A stretch of 64,000 nt of DNA from Loxodes magnus (lineage: Eukaryota; Ciliophora; Karyorelictea; Loxodida; Loxodidae): the NCBI GenBank assembly GCA_946699065.1, contig CAMPDV010000949.1, forward strand, positions 62,001 through 126,000. Reading direction: 5' to 3'. Positions 12,846-23,075 of the stretch are shown here, one piece after another (within the stretch, counting starts at the first letter, position 1; every line of letters starts with the position of its first letter). A program made the position numbers and the translations under genes. Below the pieces are notes generated by a model. It did not search any database and was not told where the DNA came from. It saw nothing but the letters and a program-made list of their open reading frames with translations.

Positions 12846-13607
12846 GAATTAAGCAAAGGCACAGCAAATGTCACACGAATAAAATTAAGCAAGGAAGAAT
12901 TAAACAAGTTTATGTGTAAAAGAAGATAAAAATTATGGCAATTTAAGAAATATTTGTGGATCAAACTGCTGAAATCCCTTACATATATTCAGAGCTATAA
13001 TAAAATTGAGCACAAAACACTACAAAGGAGTATCATTTTATATAAAAGATGGAATTACCAGCAGAACCAAAGTATTAAATATACCGGATCTCAATCAAGC
13101 AGAATTATTTTAGAGAGGAAGATTAATAGGTTTAACACTTGATGATTAGCTGGCATTGATAAACGTATATAGCACTACAACATCCAACTCTGATTAACTC
13201 ATACTCTTTTACGAAAGTCTATAATAATACATAATAGCAACATGCAGCAAGCAGCAAAGGATTATAAATTTTAATATTAGGGGAATTTAATGAGCATATT
13301 CCCCAATTTTTACCGTATACGCAGTATAATGTAGGCTAATAATTATTTAACTAGATGAAAGATTATTTTTTAGAGTGTAAAATCCAATTCAAGATTCAAC
13401 CTTCATCACAGCATAAGGGAAAGAAAAAATCAAAATATAATATTTCTTAACGGATCAATATATCACGAGTAACATTATCAGCACAAAATTATATCAGTAG
13501 AGACAAATAGGAGATCATTAGCCAGGTAAAATAAAGATAAAAATTAGGGAAGAATATCGAAAAAGCCCATAAATTAAAAGAATAATGAATTCACCTATAG
13601 ACGAACT
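12846..13607 (+). pseudogene. Retrotransposon ORF2 endonuclease domain, 3'-truncated (copy A)
   Basis: EN domain of the plus-strand element: A-I-Q-E-I-F (catalytic Glu), then G-R-L-I-G-L-T-L-D-D-Q-L-A-L-I-N-V-Y-S-T-T, and L-I-L-G-E-F-N-E-H-I-P, where the family has G-D-F-N. Asp to Glu at this catalytic position probably inactivates it. Homology with C stops at about 13,607, in the EN-RT linker, so no RT domain exists in this copy. Confidence 0.6.
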
Positions 13608-13640
13608 ACTTCCTTTGAAAGTGGTATTATTTTCTTAGTT

Positions 13641-13936
13641 TTCTTTATCTTCCTAGATATTTCTCCTAAGCTTGGAAAATGAGTTAATAAATGAATTTTG
13701 GATGATTTAAGTTAGCAGTATAGCATAGAAGTGGTTTTGTGTAGCTGGTGTTAAATGTTGTATAATGACTTAGATTGAGAGGGAAAAATGTTTGATTTGA
13801 TGTGATAATTTTAAAAGTAGGTACTATTTTAGTAATTTGATACAATTAAAGCAAATTTAATTTCAGTTACTTTCTTAAGTAATATCTATATAATAAAATA
13901 TTAAGTTACTTTTTTTTGACTCATTCAAAAAATAAA
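13641..13936. other. AT-rich spacer between module A and the zinc-finger locus
   Basis: About 300 bases with no recognisable domain. It precedes the ATG at 13937 and may contain that gene's promoter. Confidence 0.4.
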
Positions 13937-15614
13937 ATGTCAGCAGCTAAGTGTGAAGATTGTGAAGAAGACTTCATCTAAGAACTAAGATGATCAAGGA
14001 AGTTAGACTGCGAGTGTATTCTTTGTGAGAAATGCATAGAAACTGTCTACAAGCTCTATTTGGAATTTACTTGTAGCAAGCACAATCTAATTACTGAAAG
14101 ATCAATCGAAACATTAGCAATTATGAATCTAGTTAGTCAATAGAAATAGATCTCCAATATTTAGGAATTTGCTAGATACATTAGTAGTATTATTTAACTC
14201 TATAATGTATATAGGATAACATAAGAATCTGTGAACAATGCTAGTAAGAATCTCATCAAAAGCATAGATGTATTACTGTATAAGAGGCAATATAGCAATT
14301 AAAGAGTTACATAGAATCTACTTTAAGAGACATTAAGTAGAGACTAGACTACTATATAATGAATCAATGATATAGGTAGTTAGTAGTAGATATCTAGAAT
14401 AGACAATATAGTTTAAATATAACTATAGGTAAAATAGAATATCTAGTAAGCTTGTTAAGAGATGGAAAATTACTAATAAAGCTAAATAAAGAAATAAACG
14501 TAGTTACTTTAAGAAACAGATAGATAGATAAATTCTATCTCAACCATCTTTTAAGACAGTATCAATCAGTGCGAGAATAAGAGGAATTAGTTGGATCATT
14601 TTTAATTAGAAATCTAGAATAAGTTCTAGAGCATATCATAATCCTCTATTATGAGAGCTTTTAAGTATATAGAATCTCTAGAATTGTATTGCAATAATCT
14701 AGTGTAACTATTTAGCCTAGCACAGTTTATTAGAGATATATGATATAAGCTAACTAGATAAAGTAACTATAGTTAGCAATGAAACTATTATACAAAGACT
14801 TGCAGGAAATACTCCTTTAATAACAAAAGTAAGAATAAGAGTATCACTATTAAATCTCCTTAGAGCAATAGATATCATCTTACATAAGCTAGGTCAATAA
14901 TTTAAATCAATAAATCAATCTAGGATCTAACTGATTAACTTAGTTACTGAATAGGATAGCTAACTACAGGTAAAATAGATTTAATATGTTTAAGAAATTT
15001 AAGAACTTCAATAGAAATAAGTAAATCTTCAATAGCAACTTTCTGTTAGCTAATCAACAATCACTTAATTATATATCTAGTTAAAGAAATTAAAGAAGGA
15101 CAACGACAGGGGAATGGAGAATCTGAACAAGCAAGAGGAAATCGAGTCAAGACTTATGCCCTAAGAAAGGGAATTGAGTGCATTTTGGAACATATCACAG
15201 AGTCAGAACTGCTAATCCTAAAATTAGCAATAGAAACAGATGGAGTTGGGTAACAGGATACGAGAAATAGAAAAGAAGCTGCAATAGCAAATGAAACTTA
15301 ATGAGCAAAAAGAAGATCCAATTTTGATAGAGGTAATTGACAAGAAGAAGATTAAGCCAATCGAAGTAGTTAAAAGGTGCTACTATTGTATCTCAGAGAA
15401 ACACCTATGAAGAAGATGTGAATAATTCCTAAACTTTAAGAACCAGTATTGTAGAAAATAGAGGAAACAGCAAGCGTAGCAAAAGAAAATGAGAACAATT
15501 ATAACAAAGGAAAATTAGAGAGAGACTATTCATGAACTAGCTTGGAAATATTTATAGGAAGAAATCAATGCTGAACTGAAGACATAGTTAGAGACAACAA
15601 GAACAAATGGGTGA
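13937..15614 (+). CDS. RING-like / coiled-coil / zinc-knuckle protein of the gag-like family
   Basis: From ATG 13937 the N-terminus is K-C-E-D-C ... L-D-C-E-C-I-L-C-E-K-C ... F-T-C-S-K-H, a RING- or B-box-like Cys cluster within ~50 residues, followed by a long Gln/Ile/Asn-rich coiled coil. From about 14,640 the better frame is +1: N-E-T-I-I-Q-R-L-A-G-N-T-P-L, more coiled coil, then a CCHC knuckle at 15,378-15,419 (C-Y-Y-C-I-S-E-K-H-L-W-R-R-C; Trp is TGA) and a basic tail ending at TGA 15,612. Trp codons in the N-terminal part are all TGA; TGG appears in S-A-F-W and L-A-W. Either a single gene with a frameshift (mutation, intron or recoding) or two overlapping ORFs. The knuckle half is homologous to the loci at 47.5, 51.8 and 54.2 kb. 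Confidence 0.5.
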
Positions 15615-15654
15615 GAGAGGAGTAGAGACCTATAAATATTTTTTTAATTCCGGA

Positions 15655-15718
15655 GCAATCTGGGATCGTCATGAAGAGGTAAAAATCCTCGAAAATTGCC
15701 AAACTTAATTATTTTAAT
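15655..15718 (+). repeat. 3'-terminal hairpin of a gag-like element
   Basis: GCAAT (15,655-15,659) pairs with ATTGC (15,695-15,699). Inside is GAGG-TAAAAAT-CCTC (15,676-15,690). It is followed by TGCCAAACTTAATTATTTTA, which matches the tail after the hairpin at 50.97-51.01 kb on the other strand. See the related hairpins at 50,994 and 53,351. Confidence 0.5.
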
Positions 15719-16480
15719 AATAATAATTTATTATTTGAAACTATAATAGGAAATATCGTTGTTTAATATAAAAATAAAGATTTTATATTCCCTACATTAA
15801 ATTTGACTTTAATATAATTTTTCTAAGCTAAGTATTTAATTTGATAATTATAATGATTTAGTTAAAACTAATTAATTATAAATTTAATTTAAATCTTAAA
15901 TGCTTTTTACTATAAAATTAGTATTTCACATAGCAGTTTAATTTTAACTACTCTTTACTATGAAGGGGTATTTCTTTTACTTAATTAAAATAAAATAGTT
16001 TATTAGTTTTAATAAACAAATCTTCTATAATTTATGATGTATTGCAGATTATTTAAAATTCTTCAATTTTAAAATACAAAATAATTTGAATATTTAGCTT
16101 GCTCAAAAAATGTACTATGATATAAAGGAATGAAAATGATAACTAGAGTTAAGATATAATTAATGTAACATTTATAACACTTAATTAAAATTTTAACTAG
16201 TTAAAGAAGTTAAAAATATTAACTTTTAATTTATTAATAAATCTAATAAACTTCTAATTCATTTTGTGCTTTAATAACTGAAAATATTCTATATTGATGT
16301 TAATATTATAACTAGTAATTTTAAATAAGTTAATTTAATATATTAATAATTAGCTAAATAAGTATTTAAATATTATGTATTATTGAATGCTAAACTAAAC
16401 TAATTTAAAATTATATTCTTTAATTTAAGTTACTTAAATGCTAATAATCTAAAGCTTTTATAACCTATAACTTATTAATA

Positions 16481-17630
16481 TAATCATTAAACTACATATT
16501 TTAATATTTTTATTATCTATCTTACATTTATTTACCATCATCTTACTTATAGTCATATATATTATTAATCAAATACCTTTCTAATACTCTCTAATTTAAT
16601 CATATACAGATCTATTAACGTAGTAATCATATAATAATCATAAACTATAACCATTTCAATATTTTCAATATTCAGACAAAATTGCATCATTATTGGTCAA
16701 GAATCAGGCAAATTATGCTAAATTTCAAACTTTCTTCATTTTCAATCATAGCTCTCATTCACTCTCATCTTTATAAGAATTTTATTACTTCATTAAATCT
16801 AACTATTGCTTTCTTTTAATAGGATCTACTTCTCTCTCTAGTCTTTAAGAATCTTTGATCTTCTTCTAAATAATTATAGATTTAATATTTTTATGTATTT
16901 ATCTACTTTAACTATCTTATTTTTCTAAATTATTGATTAATATACTTTTAGTCATATAAAATTAGTCTTCTACATTCTTTTCCAGTCATTATTTTGCGTT
17001 TATTAAAATTTAAAAAATCTGAATAAAGATTACATTGGAAAATGTACTTAAATTAATTGAATCCCTATCTGCATAAACAAAATTAGTTAAATTATGTTTT
17101 AATATATCGCTGATTCAGTTCATATTAGAAACTATAAGTATAATTCCTTAGTTTATAGATTAAAATAGTTTCTTATATCTATTGTGCTTATTGTTTGTTA
17201 TTAAAGGGGTACCATTTTCATTACTTTCTATTTAATCAACAATCTTTATGCTGTTGACATTACTGCAGTCCTTTAAAGGCATTCTTAGAATAAATTTTTT
17301 TAGATTTAAATATTGAGATGTTTATTAAACTCTATGAAATCATAAGTTCTTTATATATCTAAATCATATTTTTAATGCTTTTATCTATATCTTTCTTGTA
17401 GGGAAGATTAAATTTATTGCACTTTTGAAGTAAAAAGGATATATCTAAATTAAGATTTTCTATGTTGAATCGAGTTAATTTTCAGTAAAAAGCATAAAGT
17501 TTTATGTTAAAGAGTGGACAAATGGAAGACAATTTAGATAAATAAAAAAAGATTCATTAAAGGAAAACCAAGAAGATTTGAAAGCTAATCTTGATATAAG
17601 TCTTTGTGATCTAGAAATTTTTTTAATCAG
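16481..17630. other. AT-rich stretch in copy C without a supported gene
   Basis: No domain recognised on either strand. It replaces the A/B segment that carries the RT fragment and EN domain. Confidence 0.5.
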
Positions 17631-17639
17631 TCCTTTAAT

Positions 17640-18420
17640 TCCTGACATTACTGCTCAATGAGTTATATTGCTTCAATATTCTACTTTGGGTAAAATGAAA
17701 GTTCTACAAAAGTTCTTATAACTGATTGGAGATACAAAGCCATATTTGAAAGTACAGCAGTCGTTTTCAAAATTGCTCTCCTGTATACAGAAACCTTTTC
17801 TTCACAATGCTTTTTATAATTTTATTTTTTACTCAATTTGTAGACTAGATAAGTGATTGAGTCTTTCTATTTTATTGGAGTTCCTCTAATGTTTAAGTTA
17901 ATTTCAGTTTCTTACTCTTTTTTCTCAGAAATTAAATTATTTCACATTTCTTTGCCTTTATATTAAGTCTTATCAGTTTAAAATATTGACTGTGGCTTTT
18001 AATAGTTTCTGGACATTTTTTTAGGAATCTGCAAATTAAATTAAATCATCAGCAAAACAACGCACAACGATAGATCTGGAACAAATATTAAATCCTAGTT
18101 TCTTTTAATTATCTTCTAAATATCTTATTACAATGTCATAGTATAGAACTACAAGTACAGAATCATAACTTCTTCCTTATAGAACACTTTTATTAATCTT
18201 TATTGTTCTAGTAAGATATCCATCAATAATAAGCTTAACATCAATATTGATATAAAATAATTCTTGAGCAAGAATTAAGTTTAATGGAAGCATCAGTCTT
18301 CTTAAATGATCAAAAAGTAATTTCCTATGTATTTTATCAAATATCTTTTCTACATCAATTAAAGTAGCTTTCATTGTTTTTTTTGTGATCATATTTTTTT
18401 AATCTTTTCAACATTTTATT
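17640..18420 (-). pseudogene. Second, minus-strand non-LTR reverse transcriptase fragment
   Basis: The minus strand from about 18,400 reads A-T-L-I-D-V-E-K-I-F-D-K-I-H-R (motif A), then V-L-Q-G-R-S-Y-D-S-V (motif B), C-F-A-D-D-L-I-Q-F-A-D-S (catalytic motif C, at about 18,040-18,060), V-N-I-L-N-W with Trp as TGA, and, one frameshift later, L-N-I-K-A-K-K-C-E (motif D). It differs from the plus-strand RT at 26 kb and lacks fingers and EN. It lies on the same strand as, and downstream of, the RING-kelch gene and ORF2 N-terminus of copy C, so it may be the missing RT of that LINE, left after an internal deletion. Confidence 0.7.
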
Positions 18421-18429
18421 ATGCTCTTT

Positions 18430-19100
18430 ATTTTCCATATATTACATTTCTTAACTATAAATTTGTGTTTAGGATTTGTGATAAATTTAAAAAAGTAAAT
18501 TTTTAGTTAAATTAATTGTAGACTTTTCTTTTAATTTACGATTTACTATTATTTTATTCTAACTTATATATTTTATATTTCTTTCAATGTTCTTTTTTTA
18601 ATTATTTTTTAAGTTTTTAATTATTAGTTTGTTTTAATTCAAAAATCCGATTTCTTTTTTTCTTTTTTCTTTTTTAATTTTAATTTTAATTTTTCTGGAA
18701 ACTCTATCTTATACTTTTGATTTAGTTCTAAAATATATTTAAATGTTTTTCTACTTGTATGTTACTTTATATAGTCTTATGTTGCTTACTAAATTATTAG
18801 TTTTTAGAGAATTAAAATGTTTTTATAATTTTATTTCTAAAAAATTAATTTTTTAATGTATTTTTGTGTTTTATAAATATTTTCTAAGTTGTTGGTTTTT
18901 TAAATCTTAATCGAAAAGATTATTTCATATACAAGCTGAAGCTAAATCTTGATTAAATAGGATTTAAAAACTTTTAAGAGTCCAAGTAACACTATGTTTG
19001 CATGATGGAAAGAATAAGATTTTGATTGATTTTAGATCTCTTTTGACATAATTTAATTTTATAAATGCTTGATTTAAAAAGATAGATTACTGATTTTAGG
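18430..19100. other. AT-rich stretch without a supported gene
   Basis: Lies between the minus-strand RT and the ORF2 N-terminal relic of copy C. In an intact element this should hold the EN domain and EN-RT linker; I see neither. Confidence 0.5.
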
Positions 19101-19104
19101 AATT

Positions 19105-20283
19105 TATTTAGTATCAAATATAAAATTAGGGTCACTTGCTTAGTCTTTTTCAAAACAAAATTACTCTAATGTTTGTATTTATGTTCAGGTTCTGCGTATA
19201 CTATTTTTCTGATATTATTTTTTTATTTATTATTGAAAGTGATTGCATCTATTAGTTGTGCAGTATAAGCTAGTTACTTGTTAAAACTTATTTTGCTCAA
19301 TGGGTTTTGGCGATGCCACCTTTTTCATGATGTTAAATTTTGATTTTTTCTTATCTAAGGTAGCTTAAATCATTTTATCCTAACATTTAATCAGTTAAAT
19401 GACCTTTTATTATTCTATCAATTATTGCTTATCTTACACGTAATTTCAATATTGATTTTAGCAATTTTTTTATTTAAGGGTTCAAATTTTTGCTTTCTAC
19501 TCATCTTAATTATTTCTTTAGGTTTCCTACTCTAATTTGTATCTTTATTTTAGTGGATTGTTTCTTGTTGTATATTTTACAATTTTTGATGTTTAAGCAA
19601 AATTGATTTTAACTATATTGCTTTTTATCTTCTTCATTACTTAATATTGCGTCCAATTTTTGGAAAGTCACACACCATAATATTGCCGGATGACTTAACT
19701 TTACACAAAATTTTATTTCTTTCTGTCAAGCAGGGATATTTTCTGGATAAGTGGCTTCTGGCTTCTGATAATTCTAAGTACATATTTATTCTATCATCAA
19801 GTCCTTTCGTTCCTTTTATTGTATGTAAAACTGTTTTTTTCATGTTTTTGAAGACTTTTTACTAATTTTGTTGGAACTAAACAGTTGCCTATACCTAAAA
19901 AGTGGGGAAATAGATAGCTATTATTGTTGTAGTATCCATTAATATTTCTCTTTTTGATAGAAATATCATAAGATTAATATTATCATTTTTTATATTAGAG
20001 AATTTATTAAGTTATTCTTAATCAGATAAAAAATTAGAATAAATCCAGTTGGCATTATTCATACTTAATCTATATGTTACCTAAATTATCTCTATATGTA
20101 TCCAAAGAGTCCCATTATTGCGACACATTATTTATTTTTTATGTTTGAGTTATAATTTTTAAAATGTCTCTCTATATAAAAATTGAGATAGATTACTCTT
20201 ATTTTTTAGATTAAGTTTTCTATTTTATTATTTTTAAAGTAGCTTATTTAGAAAATTTTATTTTCTGCTTATTAGTTCATCAT
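19105..20283 (-). pseudogene. ORF2 N-terminal relic, EN deleted (copy C)
   Basis: Matches the first ~1.2 kb of the ORF2 relic in A and B. The G-L-D-D-R-I-N-M-Y-L-E-L-S-E block at about 19,790 corresponds to W-L-D-G-R-T-T-M-Y-L-D-L-S-E in A. It is followed by I-L-C-K-V-K-S-S-G-N-I and V-C-D-F-P-K-I-G, which in A are split across frames. Homology stops at about 19,105, just before the endonuclease domain. The function of this N-terminal block is not recognised. Confidence 0.5.
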
Positions 20284-20921
20284 ATTTTCCTTTCTTTTTT
20301 CACACTTAGACATCCCTTCTAAAAGCTTGATTATGATGTTGTTTGTTAAATCTTATTTTTTTATCATATTAATCTAAAAAAAATATTATGATTGAATTTT
20401 ATCGACAGTATAGGGTTATAATGGCTTGATTTTATTATTAGCTATAGAAGAATATTTTTAAGTATATATAGTAATTAGTTTATATAATATATAGGAAATA
20501 ATGTATTTTAGATTTGAAGATGTTGAAATGATGATAGTAGTGATTACTTAATTAGTATTTAGATATAGGTATAGCTTAATTATTATTTGATTATAGTTTT
20601 TATTTTATTAGATAAACAATAGAGTAATCTAAGTAGTACTTGTATAATTTGAATATAAGGATGTATTTAAAGATAGTTTTTTTGACTGTGATGAATATAA
20701 GCAAGTTATAAACTGTATGTTTGTATCTGAATAATGATAATATTTGAATAATAGATTTTTAAATTTGTTTAGATAAAATTTGATTTTTTATTTATTTCAT
20801 ACGCTTTTAATATTTGAATAAGTAGTAACATATTTAATTAATTATAGATCTTTATACTACTTCTTTACATATTAAATTATATTTATTATAAATAATATTA
20901 TAGATATTATTATTATGTTTA

Positions 20922-22325
20922 TCAGCTATGACTTCTAATACTTCTATAACTCAATTTTTCTAAATCAATCCTCATTATTGAAACTCTTGGTTTTTCTATA
21001 GCGAAAACATATCCATAGCTATTTCTTATTTTCATCTCCGTTAAAGCTTCAACATCTTTAAAAATTTAGCTTTGTTGTCACTATTCTTTGCTTCTTTTAT
21101 ATATTCTTCTTTAATATTCTTTCGTTGAAAAATTTTTTACGCCTCCAAATATGATAAAAGGCTCTAAAGAAACTATAGGTCCAGCAACAGCTTCAGGAAG
21201 ATTCAAATTTTACTTACTCCATCTATCATTCTATATGTTATACTTTCATATATCTTTTAAAATCTATAGTTTTTAATTTCCACCTCCAAAAGAGTAAATA
21301 TTTGATTCATTTTTATCTACTACTAAAGCTTAAACTGCTATTTGGAATGGAAATTAAGAGCATTTTTTTCATTTACTTTAGTATCCTATCTATAACTTTT
21401 CTAATGATTATAGCCATTGATAATTATCAGTAAATCCTCCAACCACATAAAGGTATTTTTAAGCAGCTGCTATTCCAAAACCACTTCTTCCATCATTCAG
21501 ATCACTAAATTTTATTCTATTACCTTCATAATCGAACTACCAAGTTTCTTTTATTGCTTTATTTTAATTTTAGTTATATCCTCCTATTAAATATAACTTA
21601 TTTTAATATTCTATACTTTTATTTTCAACTGGAATTGTAATTTAAACTTAGACTTATCTTAATTACTCTGTTTAAATATTAAATAAACTTAATTTTTAAA
21701 TTTATCAATCAAAAAAGTGAATATAGTTAGATTATATAAAGTTTTAGCTTAGTTTATGCTAATTAGTCTAAATAATATTTGGTTACTTAGTATTCTATTA
21801 TAGTTTCTATCTTATTAGTGTGATATGACTTTAAGCTAATTTAGGGTTTAGTATTGTAGGTGGTTATGAGTTATATTAGAGTATAGTTGGTTTTAGTGAT
21901 TAGTAGAATTAGATAATATTTGAGTGTTATTTTTGGTAGATAAATGTTGGTTAATGATTGATGATGATATTAGTTAGTGGTATTATGAGAGTATTACTAA
22001 TGTTTGATTATTTGGTTGTAATGGTTTTAGATTTTTCCATAATTTACCTCCTTATCTCTTTTAATTTCTATGTAGCATCTTAAATCTTTTATATGTATTA
22101 TTAGTTTTAAAATATCACTCTTATTAAATCACTTTCTTAAGGTAAGTCTTCAAATCTAAAATGGAATCCTTTTTAACAAATAGGACATTACATTATGCCT
22201 TATAATCAGTACTGAGTATTCAAACACAAACCACAGTAAATATGTCCACAAGATAAGACAGTTGGAAGAGCATTAGTTAAGTTGTAATCTTCTAAGCAGA
22301 TTAAGCATTTTGGTAACGCTTACAT
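20922..22325 (-). CDS. RING finger - coiled coil - kelch protein (copy C)
   Basis: I read this copy codon by codon: 468 codons including a final TGA, no frameshift. RING residues are Cys7, Cys10, Cys26, His28, Cys31, Cys34, Cys47, Cys50. Kelch signatures in the C-terminal half: I-G-G-Y, E-T-W-Q-F-D, L-Y-V-V-G-G-F, I-Y-S-F-G-G-G, K-D-I-W-K-Y-N, N-D-R-W-S-K, F-I-I-F-G-G. Trp codons are mixed: TGG in E-T-W, N-Y-Q-W and D-R-W; TGA at 40 (RING), in S-K-W-K-K, at 360 (D-I-W-K-Y) and in E-Q-W-Q-Q. The alternative reading, with TGA as stop, would end the protein inside the RING before its last Cys pair. The gene lies head-to-head with retrotransposon ORF1 and upstream of an ORF2 relic on its own strand, so it may be the ORF1 of a LINE or a captured gene. 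Confidence 0.8.
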
Positions 22326-22505
22326 TTTTATTATTATTTAGACTACAAAAGCTATAAAGGTAATTTATAACAGTTACCATCAAAAATACAGTCAATAATA
22401 TCTAAAACTACATTATTACTTTATTATATAATATTAGGTATTATTCATTGATTATTATATATTAAATTGCTTTGCTCATTGTTCGAAGGTGAGCAACAAG
22501 GTCAT

Positions 22506-22721
22506 CTTCATCAGAGGTTGGGGAAGTTAAGTACCCATAATCGACTTTATGTCTTCCTCTGCTTTGGCTTGGCCTCGAGACATCTGCTAGTTTGACCTTC
22601 GGCACTGGCTCAATTTAAATTTAATTTAATTCAGGAACGAAAAAGAAATAATATTGCGAACTTCATCAGAGGTGGGGAATTTAAGTACCCATAATTGACA
22701 CATGTCGTCCTCTGCTTTGGT
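22506..22721 (+). repeat. Two copies of a hairpin-forming ~62-base unit
   Basis: Unit 1 at 22,506-22,570 and unit 2 at 22,661-22,721 share TTCATCAGAGG, GGGGAA, TTAAGTACCCATAAT and CCTCTGCTTTGG. In each, CAGAGG pairs with CCTCTG and GGGG faces CCC, so each unit folds as a stem-loop. The units differ mostly in the loop. The GTTAAGTACCC stretch is reminiscent of 5S rRNA, but the rest does not fit. Confidence 0.5.
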
Positions 22722-22793
22722 GATGCAATGAGACACAATCCTGCCATGTCCTTGGACCTCCAGCAAGTAGATAAGATTACAAGTATTCTAAAT

Positions 22794-22912
22794 TATATCA
22801 GTATTGAACATTTTTATCAGTACTGAATAATTATACCAGTATTGAACAAGGTTTATCAATATCTGATAATTTTATCAGTAAGAAACATTCTTGTCAGTAT
22901 GAAACATTTTTT
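22794..22912 (+). repeat. Six-unit degenerate tandem repeat, ~19-20 bp
   Basis: Consensus close to TATCAGTATTGAACATTTT. Six units in a row differ by a few bases each. Confidence 0.7.
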
Positions 22913-23075
22913 TAAAAACCTGCGCACCAACGAGAGTGCTACGCGCTCTATAATAAAATTTATTTATTTATACTTTAAATAAACAATAATATTAAGTTAT
23001 TATATAAAGTAGCTATCTTACAATCTGTATGCCACCAATCTTGGACTGAGACTATTTATTAAATTTAATAAAGGT

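Larger units (their letters stand above)
1..13640 (+). repeat. Module copy A of a three-copy direct repeat
   Basis: The left edge of the window already lies inside this repeat: base 1 matches base 29935 of copy B. Order inside: structured-RNA island, AT-rich desert, plus-strand RT fragment and membrane ORF, minus-strand EN ORF2 relic, minus-strand RING-kelch gene, then plus-strand retrotransposon ORF1 and EN. It ends near 13.6 kb, before any plus-strand RT palm domain. Identity to B is about 99% by eye up to roughly 8,090 and about 90% beyond. Confidence 0.85.
22433..22975 (+). repeat. Insertion unique to copy C, SINE-like
   Basis: Absent from A and B, where flanks equivalent to 22,432 and 22,976 are nearly continuous. 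Contains a G+C-richer core with a duplicated hairpin unit (22,506-22,570 and 22,661-22,721), a six-unit degenerate tandem repeat (22,794-22,912), and the terminal sequence GCTACGCGCTCTATAATAA also found at the end of the structured island at 271-560. It separates the divergent RING-kelch and ORF1 start codons. Confidence 0.55.

Noticed and set aside
22506-22721. 5S rRNA genes
   Set aside because: GTTAAGTACCC and the hairpins are reminiscent of 5S, but the units are too short and the remaining conserved 5S elements are missing.
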